A stretch of 64,000 nucleotides of DNA from Luscinia megarhynchos (taxonomy: Eukaryota > Chordata > Aves > Passeriformes > Turdidae). Every line of letters begins with the position of its first letter. Position 1 is the first letter of the stretch. Position numbers and translations under genes: made by a program. Below are positions 29,348 to 41,469 of this stretch, in pieces. The stretch is from the NCBI GenBank assembly GCA_034336665.1, contig CM067569.1, forward strand, positions 20,839,820 through 20,903,819, read 5' to 3'. The notes beneath the pieces are model-generated. The model searched no databases. It saw nothing but the letters and a program-made list of their open reading frames with translations, and was not told where the DNA came from.

Positions 29348-29442
29348 CTCTGGCTGACAGTTTTTTGGTGTTGATGATTTTTGCAGCATATTCCTGTGAA
29401 GAATTTTTCTTTACGCATCTGCGGACCACGGAGAAGGCTCCC
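29348..29442 (-). CDS. CAMK2G: CAMK2G coding exon 2 (ATP-binding loop and catalytic lysine)
   Basis: Second coding exon, 95 nt. Joined to exon 1 it reads [16 protein letters not shown] then [15 protein letters not shown], residues 23-53. It completes the glycine-rich loop (LGKGAFSVV) and carries the nucleotide-binding lysine K43 in the AAK motif. The acceptor is a strong pyrimidine tract ending TTCTTCCAG just above 29442. The donor is GTTAGTG below 29348, leaving the first base of the expected D54 codon. The VKK-x-S-x-QEY stretch matches the gamma paralog; alpha, beta and delta have VKVLAGQEY, VKLCTGHEY and MKIPTGQEY there (from memory). N35 and S37 replace the mammalian gamma T and T. No stop or frameshift is present. 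The next exon, expected to begin with DHQKLERE, was not found below this point. Confidence 0.94.
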
Positions 29443-31270
29443 CTGGAAGAAAAATAAAGAGGGTAGGTGCTATGAAACTGAAAATGAGAGTATAATAGCA
29501 ACAACTCCTGTCCCCAGAGTGGACCAGATTAAGGACAGGGCAGAAGACATACAGAGGAGGGGCACAACACCTGAGAATCTGATGAACAATGCATGCTGTC
29601 TGATCAGTAAAACAATTAAGTCTATATGGGACTCAAGCCTCCTGAAGATTCCTCAAGCCCCCTCACAGGCAGCACAGTAAGAAGAGCACACTGTGTGGGA
29701 GAGAGACCACACAGGCACAGAAACAGGGCATGAAGAGATGGATACACAGAAGACAAACAGCCCCAAAAGGCACTGCAAACACTAGCTGGTAAGTCCATGA
29801 CAGAGACAGCACCCCCGGCAGTAACACACAAAACCAGGACTCATGTCTCCCAAGCTCAAGTGCAACCTCAGTCACAAAATCACTGCAATACTTTGCAGAA
29901 GTTACTAGTTCTCTTATATCCCTCAACCCACCTGCAAAGTGGGGATAAGCATGTACCTATTAATGAAGTGAGTTGAAAACTACAAGGCTTTGTACATTTT
30001 CACAAGCTGAAACTATTGATATTATTATAATTATTCCAAAGAGAATTACTCTCAGAGAAGAGGTCTGAGAGAGAAGAAGGAAGGATTTCTGTGAGGAAAA
30101 AGAGTGACTACAACAGAGACCAAGGTGAAAAGATAGAGACTGAAAATCTACAGGACTATACAATTAGCACTTGGAAACAGCCGCTTATTTTTAAAAAACT
30201 ACAAAAAAACATGGTGAGTAAAGAACAACAACTAGCTTTACCAGAAAGATCTGAAAGTGGAAAGGACAAATATGAGAAAACTAGCAGAAAATTCCAAGTC
30301 CTTCAGATCAGGAATGCAAACCCGTTCTAGGAACAAATAGGAGAGGGGAACAGAAACTGCACAAGGGCCCCACATACAGTTAGCCCTACAGGGAGCCTAA
30401 AATAGCTTGAATCCTTCCAATACTGCGGAGTCCTGCCGTTTTATTCCCTTCCTCAACCTCTACATACAAACCAATGAGCATCAAGGTGAGCACCAGCACT
30501 GGGGACCGGGCTTGGTGACACACAGCTGCAGCAGTGTGGGGAGGGACAGGGACACCGGGCTGGAGAGAAGAGATACAGCAGAGCCCAGCAGTTGGTGCAG
30601 GAAGGGAGAGAGCCAGCAGCAGCACCCACGAAAGCACCGTCCCCACAATCCTACCCTGGCCCTTTCTGCGCTGCTTTCCTGCCCAACTGCGCTCCCCTGC
30701 AAAGCCCTGTCCTAGGGTGCAGCAGCAAGTCTGCCAATGCGGAGACAAGTGCGGAGAGAGGGAGGGAAGAAGCGAGGAAGCGGGGAGGGAGGAGAAGCGC
30801 GGTGCAGCAGCACCTGGTCCTTTCACAGGGACAAGGAAGTGGGGACTGAAGCATCGCGGAGTGGCTGTAACAGTGCCGCGTCCCAGCGCAGAAACGTCCC
30901 GGCTGCAGGGAACGGCAACGTGTAGCTGGGAGACGGTGCGGGAAGGAGGACGGGGCAGCCAGGTCCTGAGGAAGGGAAAGGAGGGAAGAGAGGAAATCTC
31001 GGGGTGCAACAGGACCGCGCAGCCCGAGACAGGCTGCAGGGACAGCCGCTGCGGCGGGGCGACCCGGCAGGGCAGGAACACCTTTCCCTCCGGCGGCTGT
31101 GCCGCTGGGGTGGACGGAGGGCTGGAGAACAGGATTACAGCGCGACAGCTAATCCTCCTGCGGCTGCCGGGAGAGCCGGGTCGCCGGCACAGTGCTCCGG
31201 CAGCGCCGGCGGGTCCCGGGGCCGGGGCGGGCGGCAGGGCGCGGCGCGGGGCGCGCAGCAGGCTCCGTAC
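29443..31270 (-). other. CAMK2G: CAMK2G intron 1
   Basis: Intron of 1828 nt bounded by GTACGG at the 31270 side and a pyrimidine-rich tract ending in CAG at the 29443 side. Its promoter-proximal part, above about 30730, is GC-rich and belongs to the CpG island, with purine-rich stretches such as 30745-30800. The distal part is ordinary AT-rich sequence. Long open frames on both strands in the GC-rich part reflect stop-codon scarcity. No repeat family was recognised. Confidence 0.85.
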
Positions 31271-31335
31271 TTGCCGAGCTCCTCGTAGAGCTGGTACTCG
31301 TCGGTGAAGCGGGTGCACGTTGCCGTGGTGGCCAT
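31271..31335 (-). CDS. CAMK2G: CAMK2G coding exon 1 (kinase N-terminus), partial gene
   Basis: First coding exon of a CaM kinase II subunit, a cytoplasmic and synaptic Ser/Thr kinase activated by Ca2+/calmodulin that assembles into dodecamers. Translation from the ATG at 31335 gives [10 protein letters not shown] followed by [12 protein letters not shown], 22 residues with the last lysine codon split by the intron. This is the invariant CaMKII start, ending at the first part of the G-x-G-x-F-S-V ATP loop. The context, AACATGG read on the minus strand, has A at -3 and G at +4, a strong Kozak site. The donor is GTACGG (GT at 31269-31270); 65 coding nt in phase 2 fits the family. From memory of the mammalian paralogs it differs from gamma at two positions (E13, Y17) and from beta or delta at about three. 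Paralog choice therefore rests mainly on exon 2. Confidence 0.93.
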
Positions 31336-31353
31336 GTTCGGGCTGCGGGAGGT

Positions 31354-31371
31354 TCAGCGTCGCTGGGGCAT
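31354..31371 (-). promoter_or_regulatory. Five-codon upstream ORF in the CAMK2G leader
   Basis: An ATG at 31371 opens a frame reading M-P-Q-R-R and then TGA at 31354-31356, ending 18 nt before the CAMK2G start and in the same frame. Its context is weak (C at -3, C at +4). The next 450 or so bases upstream contain no other ATG on this strand, so it would be the first AUG for most plausible starts. Short uORFs of this kind can lower or tune main-frame translation; that effect is inferred. Confidence 0.6.
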
Positions 31372-34300
31372 GGGGCAGGGCGGCGGGGACGGGCCGGGCG
31401 GGCGCGCTGCTCGGCGGCCTTCCTCCTGGCTCGGCGGGGCGGCGCGGGCTCCCCCGGCGCCCGGCTCGGCGCTCCCCGCTCCGCCGTGCACAGTCACCGC
31501 TCGCCGGGGAGGGGAAGGAGGCTGAGCCTGGCCAGCACCGCGAGAACTGGCTCGGAGACACCCCGCGCCGGCCCCCTCCCTCCGCCGGCCCCGGCCCGCC
31601 GCGGGGTGTGGCCGCCGGGGGCGCTCCCGGGGCGCCCGCAGCGCCGTCGCCCGCCGGGGGCTGCAGCCGGGGCGCGGCCGCTCCCCCCGGCGCGGGCGCG
31701 GAGCGGGCACTGCAGTGAGCGCCCCCGCCCCGCGCCAAGGGCGGGCGGACTGCGGCGGGCGCGCCCCCTCCCCACGCGCTCCGCCGGCGGCCGGGAGCGG
31801 AGCCCGGCCGGGGCACCGCGGGTGTTTCTCTTGATTCCCCGCGCGAGGGGCGCCGGGCCAGCCGCGGCCGGATAAGCTTCCTGCGTGCGGCGGGCGGGGA
31901 GGGAAGAGGGAGCCGCCGCCCTCTCCCGGGCGCACGTCAGCGGGGCTAACACCGGGCCACCCGGCCCCCGCGTGTCGCGGCCCGCCGGCGGCAACCGCCC
32001 GGCTCGCTCCGGCCGCTCCGTGCGCTGGGGAGGGAGCGGCGGCTGCTCCCGGCCACCGCCGCCCGTCCCGACCGCAGGCAGAGCCCGGCGCACAGCGCAG
32101 CGAGCCCGGCCCGCTGCGTGCCGCCCGCCACCGAGGGGAAGCGGGGCCTCAAGCCCTTCTGCGGATCCACCTCAAAGTTGGGCCCAATGCGCTCCCGAGC
32201 GCTGTCAGGCTGCCCGACCTTGGGGACGCGTGTGGAAGTCCCCGAGGAAATGAACCATCTGGTGCAGAGGTAAAGCGGTAACACGCGAAATTGCTTGAAA
32301 CTGTTAGAGAGTGAGAACCGGCATTCGGACACACGCGTGCTTTATGGTGATGGGACTTGGACGCAGAAGACAAACAGAAATCATCAGTCTCCCAACTACC
32401 AAAGAAAACAAACCAGCCTCTGTGCTGTCTCTCCTAGCACAGCGTCTGAGAGTGCTGCAGTGCCTTCATAAGCAAGTTTGTTTTCTCCTTTTACTTAAGT
32501 GAGTCTGTCTCTGTCTGAACAATTGCCAAATCTGCTTAATATGCAGATTTATATAGGGCAGTCACTGATCCAGCCAGAGAGGGAAGAGCTGCACTGGCCT
32601 CTCCTGCGTGACTGGGAGTGCAAGCTGTGTTAAGAACATTCAGAGAGACAGATGAGTGTACCATAAGCCAGGAGTAGCATTAGACTGATCTGAAAATTAA
32701 GTCTACAGTATAAGTACCATATATTTCTGCGCCGTGTCTGGACTATGAAATCATCATGTTATTCAGTCATCATATTCAATCATATCATATGAAAAGCAGT
32801 GACAGCAGCTACCTGCATATCCCCCCCTGCTCCCTGTCTCCAGGTTAAATGCAGCCAGCCCAGTGCTGCAAAGACTACACCGAAGTGATGCAGTGGGCAA
32901 AAATTCCCTCCTCCTATGCAGAAAGTAGATAGCAAAAGTAGGACAACATAACAGTAGCATTACAACAAAGCAATACCTCTAGAAGATGATTATGAAACAA
33001 CAGCATTCTGCGTCTTTAGACCATGCCAGCATTTAAACCTGGAAACCTGCTGACACAGCTGTATAATTCAGAGAACCAACAAATGATCTATCCAACAAGT
33101 ATCAGTTGATCAGGCTCCTGCCAAGATAAAACTCTTCCAACAGCCCCATTTGGTGGTCCACCAGTTTCTTTAACAGAACAGTTGCAGCCAAGAAGGAAAG
33201 CAGTTTGACAACCCGTGGTCCTTACCAAGGGAATTAGCTGATAACATGAAATTCAAGTGGGAGATAGGCAGTGTTGCTGATACACAACCTGCACTGCGTT
33301 TCCACCATCCAAAATGACATTAGATGTCCTTTGTGCAGGAACAGTGAGCTGTTAAATTTGTGCTGTGGTTGCGCTAGGCGATGTCACCAGGAAATACGCA
33401 ACCCATTCCCCAATGTTAAAATGTACAGAGCAACTGGAACAGGGCTCTGCTCCAACAACACAAAACTCAGAGTGGAGGATTAGGACCAAATTTTAGCATG
33501 CTGTAGTGAATAAACAGCCACAAGGAGTGAATCTAACTTCAATGCAGAGGAAAGTGGCTGAGCCATGACCAAAAAGTACAGCAACAGGAGAGGTTCACCT
33601 AAAGCTATATATCAAACTGAGAGCTATTCTGCAGTTGAAAACTGTTTTAACTGGACTCAGGGAGTGTTCTGTGCTCTAGACAAAGCAAAAAACAAAAGAT
33701 ATTTAAGAAGCTCTGATAGCAATGGCCTGATAAAAATACATGAGGAACGTAAAAAGAGGGAGACAGAAGAGGACATTTCTCAAGTACTACAAGGAAAAGT
33801 GAGGTCTGGAAATCAGAAAGGGAACAGAGTGTGTAAAGTGTGTAAAGAAAAGCTAACCATGTGTTCTGCATAGCAAGTGCTACAGAAACAGATTGCTAAC
33901 TGAGAAACTTGTGTTAAGTGAGAAGTGGGATATAAATTGAGTGACAGACTTGATTAAACCAAGTACTGAGTGGGAGACTAAATGATGGGAGTAGAGTTTT
34001 TAAAAGGAATGTAGACTAAAATGAAGCAGGAGGAGGGGTGGCAATATGGATAAGAGAGTATTGTGTCAACAGAAGGAAATATTGATGTTCTGGCTGACAT
34101 TCCAGTCTACTTGTACTGAGAGCAAAACTGCAAACAGAGGTGAATCTGGATGGTGCCTAGTCACAATAATGTTGCAGGGACCAGAAAATATCTGAACAGT
34201 AAGAAATGGTTTTGAGAGCCTGTGCACTAGTAATGGGAGATTCAGCTAATGAGCAGTGAGTGAGATTCTGACCTGAATTATATGCAGGATTGAAATCTAG

Positions 34301-37300
34301 AAGTAATGCTTTGCTTTTAGTACTAGCCAGCTGCAGATTTCACATTAGCAGAGTGGCAGTTTTGGTCTCTATCTTTGAAGTAGCACAGTTTGCCTTATAC
34401 AGTACTCTGAACTGTCAGGGATCTGTGAGGTAATAATCTGATTTTAATAAATGCAGCTGAGTAAGAGTCACTAAAGAAAGTAAGTAGAATGCAAAGGATT
34501 TAATGCAAAGCCCATGGGCGTAAATGGACATTTCCTCTGATGTTAATGGACTTCGGATCAGGCCCCATCTGTCCATGGAGCCTAAGGTCAGCTTTGGTAT
34601 GTTGAAGAATGTCTGTGGGAGGGCAATAACACAAAAGTGTTGGTCTTTAGGAAAGCAGAGTGAAGGACTAAAAAAATATTTCACAGAAACTAACTGGAAT
34701 TCAAACCACTGTGGAAAATGGGAAGGATGCTGGAGAAGATGCATGATAGCATCTTTCCAGCAAGGTTGAGCAAGCCCAAGGGCAGTATGTATCAGTGTGC
34801 TGAGTGGAGCAGTGCTGGCCAGTACCAGATAGGAAGAAAGGATGTTAGCAAAAGTAAAGGACTTGGGAAGGGTAAGAATGGGTGGAGTTAGAAATCAGAC
34901 TGGGAGGTTGAAAGCAAGTACCAAAAAAAGAAACATGCAGTAAAGAAAATGAGTAGGCATATTTTTCAAACAGAATTTTCTGGGTTTCTGCTATTAACTT
35001 GGGGTCCCACAAAGAATTAGCTAATTTTCCTCTCTATGCTTCTGCTCTCCAGCCTGCCTCTTTAAAGTGGGTAGCTCCAGGTAGGTCTTATCTCTTATCT
35101 TTCATTTCAACAAATGAAAATGCAAAACAAAACATCCAAACATCAAAAATTGCTTGAAGTATTCCACCATCTTAAAATGAGAGGTTTTTTGGCAGGTGAG
35201 GGAAAGTTTTGAAATTCTTAACTATTATGTTGCTTCTGAATCTGCAAAGAAATATGCAAAGAGTTACCTAAATGAAGCATCATTTTATCATTACTGTTCA
35301 TGGACTCACATTCATGTTCACAGAAGAAAGCCCCCTTATTTTCACTTGTGATTATTCATGTTGGCTATACAAAATCTCAATTTATTTTTTTTTTACTGAT
35401 GCCGCTGTTGAGCATCTACCAAGAAAATCAATTTTCTTTAATGTGCCTGGTTGTTCTCTTCTCCCAAACTGACATTCATTTGCTACCTCTGAGGATTTAT
35501 AAGTGAGGCTGATAAAAATAAAAAGTAGCATGCATAGAAAGAAGATTGGAAAGAGAGGAACTTTTTAGTGAATGAATATAAAATTTATATTTGAAATAAA
35601 CGATAGAGTTCTGGAGAGAAGCAAATATTAAATTACCCTATTAGTAGGGACTATTCAGCCATCCATCTAGTTTAGTGTCTTGTCTTCAGTAGTGACCTAT
35701 TCCAGATGATAAATGTACAGGAGGGGGAAGAGAAGGGTATGAAAGGAAGACAGAGAAAAAAAAGGGAAAGGAATCAAAGCAGGCCGAATAAAGAAATCCG
35801 TGTAACTATGACCCATGTGCATATTGCATGCTTCTTGATTAGAGAGTGGCTTTCCTCCTGACCCCAAGCTGATGATCAAAATGTGCCCTGAAGCACCAGG
35901 ATTGGTAGCCCCTGTAATTTTGATCCTAGCTTGTGTCAGTGCACATGCTATTCTGTTTCATGTCAACGCCTAATCCTTTTTGATAGTTACTAAGCTATTT
36001 AAGTCAATAATATCCCATGGCTCTGAGTGTCGCATGTTAATTATATGGCTCATAAAACATATAACCTGATCTCATTGCAAATTTGTTCTATTTTAATGTC
36101 TCTGAATGCTTTCTACTGTTACGAGACAGGGTCAGTAGGTAGTGTGACCAAGCAGCCAGCCCTTCTTTACATCTCTGCTCTTCAGTGCTGTGGGTCTGTG
36201 CCCCAGGAACTCAGACCAAGGAGAGGGTAGCTGGTCTGGCAGGGTCTCAGTGCTTGGGTGCCTCCAGGCAGGCTCTGGGTACCTGCTGGCAGCCTGCCTG
36301 CTTCCCCAGCCCCCCTAGTGAGCCATGGAGGCACATGCCTTTCACTGGGATTTTTCCAAGTCACCTAGACACAAGGTGTTTTCCTCTCAGCTTGAAGAGC
36401 TTGCAATTTTGGATTTCAGAAGCACGGGCCAGGTCCTCAACTAGGAAAGGGAAACATTTGGTCCACATTCAGCATATTTAACTGGCAAAAGCTCACTCCA
36501 CACTATCTTTTCTCTAGAGCCCTATCCTACCTTAATAAGAGATCAATATCAGGTTTATTGACTGTTTTCGCAAGCTGTTCTGGATTCCTGCACAACTACA
36601 TATGATACAGGCAAAGCCTAGTGCAAGATAACACATGAATAATCTGGAAAAGCTGAGAGCAACATAGAAGGGGCTATAGCAGCCTGATTTTATGTTTCTT
36701 GTCTCATGAAAATCCAAGTCTCTTCAATACTAGCACAAGCTCTAGGTTAGAAACTGAGTGAGCTCTATAAGACTCACCTTTCCAGATTCCTCTTGGAAAC
36801 TTTTTTCAGTAGAGAGACATCACTAAACAATTTTTGAATGCTGAGCTGCAATGTCTTCTGGCTGTTCTCTTAACTGATCAGTTTTACAAAATGTATGCTT
36901 TTCTCATATGTAAATTTATCCATAGGAGCCTATAGAAAACAGAAAGAATTATGAAAATTGGATAAATACTGTGAGCAATAAGAACTTCCTCTACTTCTGT
37001 ATCTCTAAGAATATTAATAATAATGCATAAAAAACCCCAAAGTTTTAACTTCTATCTTCTTGAAACTGGCCAATGTCAATTGTTAATCGGGTGAAGAGCG
37101 GGGTTTCCCACCACTTGTATGGCAACAAGGTCATATTCCACAAGCTCCTTTAATAACTATCCAGTAACAGTAACTGGTATGCTAAAATCACTCTCAGATG
37201 AGGTTAGCCTCAAAACATTTAATTTCTGTTGCCTCCCTTGGTGAATGGATGACAGAGGAACAGATTTTCCTGCTTCACCAGAGGAAGTGAACAGATCCAT

Positions 37301-37558
37301 ATGACCAGTGCCCAGTTTCGCTTACTAGTGACTCCGGGCAGCTCTGCTGTCACTGAAGGGTTACTCTGTGGGTATACGATAGTGGGGAAACATCTTGAAC
37401 ATTCATTTGAATATGGCCATCGCACTGGAATGTTCAGGGGCTATTTTAAGATTCACACTGTTTGTTTAAACAAGATGGCATGACTCAATGACTGTTACGT
37501 AAAGGATGAATACAGATTTCTCCCTATATCCCAGATATCACCACCAACTTAAAATATG

Positions 37559-37578
37559 TATGTATAGAATTATACATA
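37559..37578. repeat. Inverted repeat, 8-bp arms, 4-base loop
   Basis: TATGTATA, GAAT, TATACATA. Low-complexity AT-rich arms. Confidence 0.75.
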
Positions 37579-40500
37579 AACCATACTGAATGTATTGATT
37601 ACTGAATGAATACCGAAAACATATGCCACATCTTGGAATGGAGTCTCCCTTTTTAAAATAAGGTCCCTGTCAAAGGAAAGGCTAATATTGCAAAAAAGAT
37701 GATGGATGGACAGGCCACAAAAGCTGAATGCTGCCTTTCAGAGTGTTGAGAAGAACATGAACAAGTAACTCCCTCATTTCTAGGGCTCACCCATAACCAA
37801 AAGGAATGAGAAATGAGCAGTTCGGTTTCTAGTGATCTGTCAATATGATCTGTAGCTACTGCTGAAAGAGAAGACTTCCATTTAGTGCCAGCTGCAACAA
37901 AACTTGTTTGTTTGTTTTTTAAAATGATCACTTAGAAAACTTCCAGTGTAACTCTTACAACCAAAGTCATCTAAACATTTGGCTATTACTAGATCTATTT
38001 GAATTCAATTCAAATTAGGATAAACGAATGTATCTCACACTATCCATTTTGCCATTTTGTCATCTCAGTTTAATTTATGGCCCAGTCCTTAAGGAGATAC
38101 TAAACTTCTTCCATCGACTTTTCTGTTAGATCTTGATTTAAATGGCTATAGATTATTGTCCCAGAATAAAAGTGCTAAACACCAAAGATACCCTGAAGTG
38201 TGTGCAGACTCCTGAGATTACAAAGAGAACAAATAATTCCCTTGGAGAATTTGCTGTCATATAGTATATTGATGGATCAATCTCAAACTGCAGTCTGTTC
38301 AGAATAAGGCATCTGTCTGGTCATGTTTGGTAAAATACTGTGCGTGTCTGGTAGCATGTCATTGACTGATCAGTTTGAAACTCTCAAATCATAGCACCCT
38401 ACCAATTAAAGAACAAACCATGACTGGGGTTATTTAATGTTAACACAAAAGAATAGAAAGCTATTTAAAAAATACAGGGGTTTATTATTAATTTGGCTAA
38501 ACTTGCAGTTTGAAAGTTTCTGGTTTTGACGGGGAACACCCTGTGCTCCTTGCCCTCATGGGAGTGCTAAATTATAACACGTAACATGACAGAATCATCC
38601 AGCACTAGGATCCTCAAACCTTTTTATCCTGAGAGATTACTCTGAGTCTGGGAGACATTACAAGCAACATTTAATCATCAAAGCTCCTGGTCCATTATAA
38701 GCCATGAAGTAGTGTACTTCCACAGCACAAACGTCACTGCCAAAATTGGCATGAACTCGCCCCTCCTGGCAGTCTCAGGAAGTCAACGTTTACAGAGCCT
38801 GTGCTTTCCTGTCATCACCACACAGAAGTCCTTTCAAAATTAGGACTAAGGCAGGAAGGGTGTATTTTCACTAACAATGTCCACAGTACAAGTACAAAGG
38901 AGTAGATGCAGGAGCAATGTCTCCAGAGTATTTCACCATCACTTTCACCAGCACAAAACTCTCAACTAACACCTGTTAGCAGAAAAATACTGGTTTTCCG
39001 GTTTTTTTTTGTCTTTGAATCCTCTTGGTCCAGGGTTTCACCTCCTCACTTTAAACAGTAACAGTTTAAAGATGACTTTGACATTTTTAAAAGAGCCTGT
39101 AAAACCTCTCCACTGTAAAACAGCCAGTTTAACATTTATGCATCATTTTTTAAAAATAAACATTTTAACCAAAATTGCCTGAATGTTTACACAATGGGAG
39201 AGATGGCTCACAGGATTCTTCAAAGAACATTGGCAGTAATTTTCTACCCCGAGTAAAATAAATTAATTAACACACACATCCTGTTCCACATCAAAAGAAA
39301 ATCTGGCTCCAAGGAACAATCCAAAGGAGAGGGCCTGTGAATGTTTACAAATTCAGCCTGAGCCAACAAGAGCAGCAAGAGGGTATTTGGGAACCACAGC
39401 AAAACTTCCACCCAGCAACTGGACTCTGTTTTCTTCAGGTTTCAGTTCTGCCTGTGTGTAACAAACAGGGAACACACAGTGAGAAAGACAGGCCTGATTT
39501 CCCAGCCAAAGCAGTAGTAAAATAATGATTTACACTCCCCATTACAGCCACAAAACCTGTGGGAATAAGTGAAGTAAATCGTGTTTTACAATAAGAGAAA
39601 TGAGCCAGAGAGTGAGACAGTGACTCATGACCTTATGAGAGTGCATCTGTCATGGGAAGGCAGAATTCAGGTTGCTCCTCCAACATGAATAGATACAGAC
39701 GCTTTCTGTGGATCTTGATTTTGGGTAAAGGTAATGCAGTGGTGCCACTCTGAATTAAACTTGCAGCTCTCATCAGATTTCTCCCCAAAATTATGCCTCA
39801 GCATGGAATGCCATTCACAATTAAAAACGCACTAAACCTTTCTTATGTTCCTGTGTATCTTTTCTATGGAGTGGCTGTTTTCTATGCCTCCTTCTGAGTG
39901 CACTTTGTTCCTTGTATCTTGTTAACAAAAATAATATGCAAAAGAAAAAAAGATGTTTCTTGACAAGTTAAAAAAATTACACCCAACATCTGTCAGTTTG
40001 GGTTGGGATCCCCATTAAGAATCCACCACTGTGAGTCTGCAGTGACACAGACTTCCTGCCTTTGAAGGGCAGCAGGCAAACACACCTGACTGTGCGGAAA
40101 CACAAATATTTGCACATTCAGAAGCCCTCAAGTATCTAATTTCTATACTGCAGAGGAGGGTGTTATTTCCATGTTTAATGACCTTATGTTACATTTGAGA
40201 AGTACCAGTGAAAAAAATGCATCTCAACAAGAGAATTAGATGCTAGCTCGTGGCTGTTTGTTTCTTGAATACTTGCATTGAAGTGTGTGCAAGCACATGA
40301 AGCAGAACCATGCTTCTGGTCACGAAGATGTGGATGGGGCGACTCATGCTGAGCTGTGCACATGTACGTGTGACTGGAAGGTGCACAGGCCAGGTGGATG
40401 TAGGTACTGCAGTCCCACAAATGGGAACAAAAGCAGAGATACCATGAACTGCAAGGAAAGATGAAAGGTGTTTTTACATACATACAAGACACAATATGTG

Positions 40501-41445
40501 TAAAGGCCAAGGATCCAGAAACAATAGGGAGGAATTGACTTAGAGTGAGCTCCATGCAGCAAACAAGGATAGGCTACGGTGTGTCAGAGAGAGAGTGACA
40601 AAGCATTTTGTTTATATGAGGAAATAAATGCTGTTAATACAATTAAGAGCCAAGCTCCATTTAGCTTTTGCTTCTGAGTTTGGAAGTGCACTCTGTGATC
40701 CCATGCAGCTGTAACACTCGGCTGTCATTCTTACAGGAAGAGCAAGCTCCCCGTGGAAGTCACACCTGCTGGCTATAACTAAGATTCACAGAACTAACAT
40801 CTGTCTCAGCTTTGGCACCTGTCTCTATCCCTAGACATGCACAGGGGTATGTGGAAGCACAATCTGGACTGTCCCTGACTCCACTGGATGGTCCTCAAGT
40901 CCAGGAGCTGGGGTAATTAATTTGACAAAATGAATTGAGGATTTGAAAGTCCTATTCCTAGCTCACACTTCCCTTCGGCAAGAGAGAACGGGGGAGTTAA
41001 AAACTTAGTTGTATTGTATGTCACTAGAAATACCATTTCAGAGTGAAACTCAAGAATTTTACAGGCACACACAAAATGTTTGAAACTCCCATGTGACTCC
41101 ATTTTTCTTGCTTTAGAAGAGCTTCGTATCATATTCATATTTTTCTGTCAACAACTTAAATGCTTTCTAAACCTAAATATTGCCTATATATTTATATCTA
41201 TACCTTCATTCTTTTGTCTCAAGGGTCTAATCCTCTTGTTTTCTTGGGATGGTATGCATTTCTTGGTAACTGAAACTTTCTTCATCATTTTCTAAAGCAT
41301 ATTTACCAAGACTGATATCACAAAGGTCACTGCTTAGATCAGCAGTTCTTTTTTGTACTTGAAACATTGTGATGGATGCAGTTTTGAGCTATGATTACCA
41401 CCCACCTGATTTAGAGATGAGGCCTTCTTAAGGACACCATGCATT

Positions 41446-41469
41446 AAATTTCTATAAAAATAGAAATTT
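41446..41469. repeat. Inverted repeat, 10-bp arms, 4-base loop
   Basis: AAATTTCTAT, loop AAAA, ATAGAAATTT. It is AT-rich, and a partial third copy (AAATTTCTTA) follows shortly after. Confidence 0.85.

Larger units (their letters stand above)
30730..32290. promoter_or_regulatory. CAMK2G: CpG-island promoter of CAMK2G
   Basis: CpG-dense GC-rich block centred on exon 1 and its 5' leader, sharply different from the CpG-poor flanks. It contains many Sp1-type boxes, for example CCCCCGCCCC near 31722-31731 and GGCGGGGAGG near 31890, and a CGTCA half-CRE at 31935-31939. No TATA box is apparent at a plausible distance, as expected for a dispersed CpG-island promoter. The transcription start cannot be fixed from sequence alone; it should lie upstream (higher coordinate) of 31371 if the small upstream ORF is to be included. 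Edges are approximate. Confidence 0.85.

Noticed and set aside
30534..31307. A 257-codon plus-strand open frame opposite CAMK2G intron 1 and exon 1
   Set aside because: Arginine/glycine-rich shadow of the CpG island, partly antisense to the real exon, with no recognisable domain.
30386..31816. A 476-codon minus-strand open frame across the CAMK2G leader, exon 1 and intron 1
   Set aside because: It begins with GTG, not ATG, reads exon 1 in the wrong frame, crosses the real splice donor and owes its length to the lack of stops in CpG-island sequence.
31192..32093. Several overlapping 120-230-codon frames on both strands in the CpG island
   Set aside because: Composition-driven low-complexity R/G/P/A translations that overlap each other in different frames.
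33271..33483. Frame containing CPLC and further cysteines reminiscent of a RING finger
   Set aside because: Cysteine/histidine spacing does not continue as a RING domain; isolated 70-codon frame without exon signals.
33565..33873. 102-codon plus-strand frame rich in charged residues
   Set aside because: No recognisable domain, GC content as in the flanks and no promoter island; length compatible with chance.
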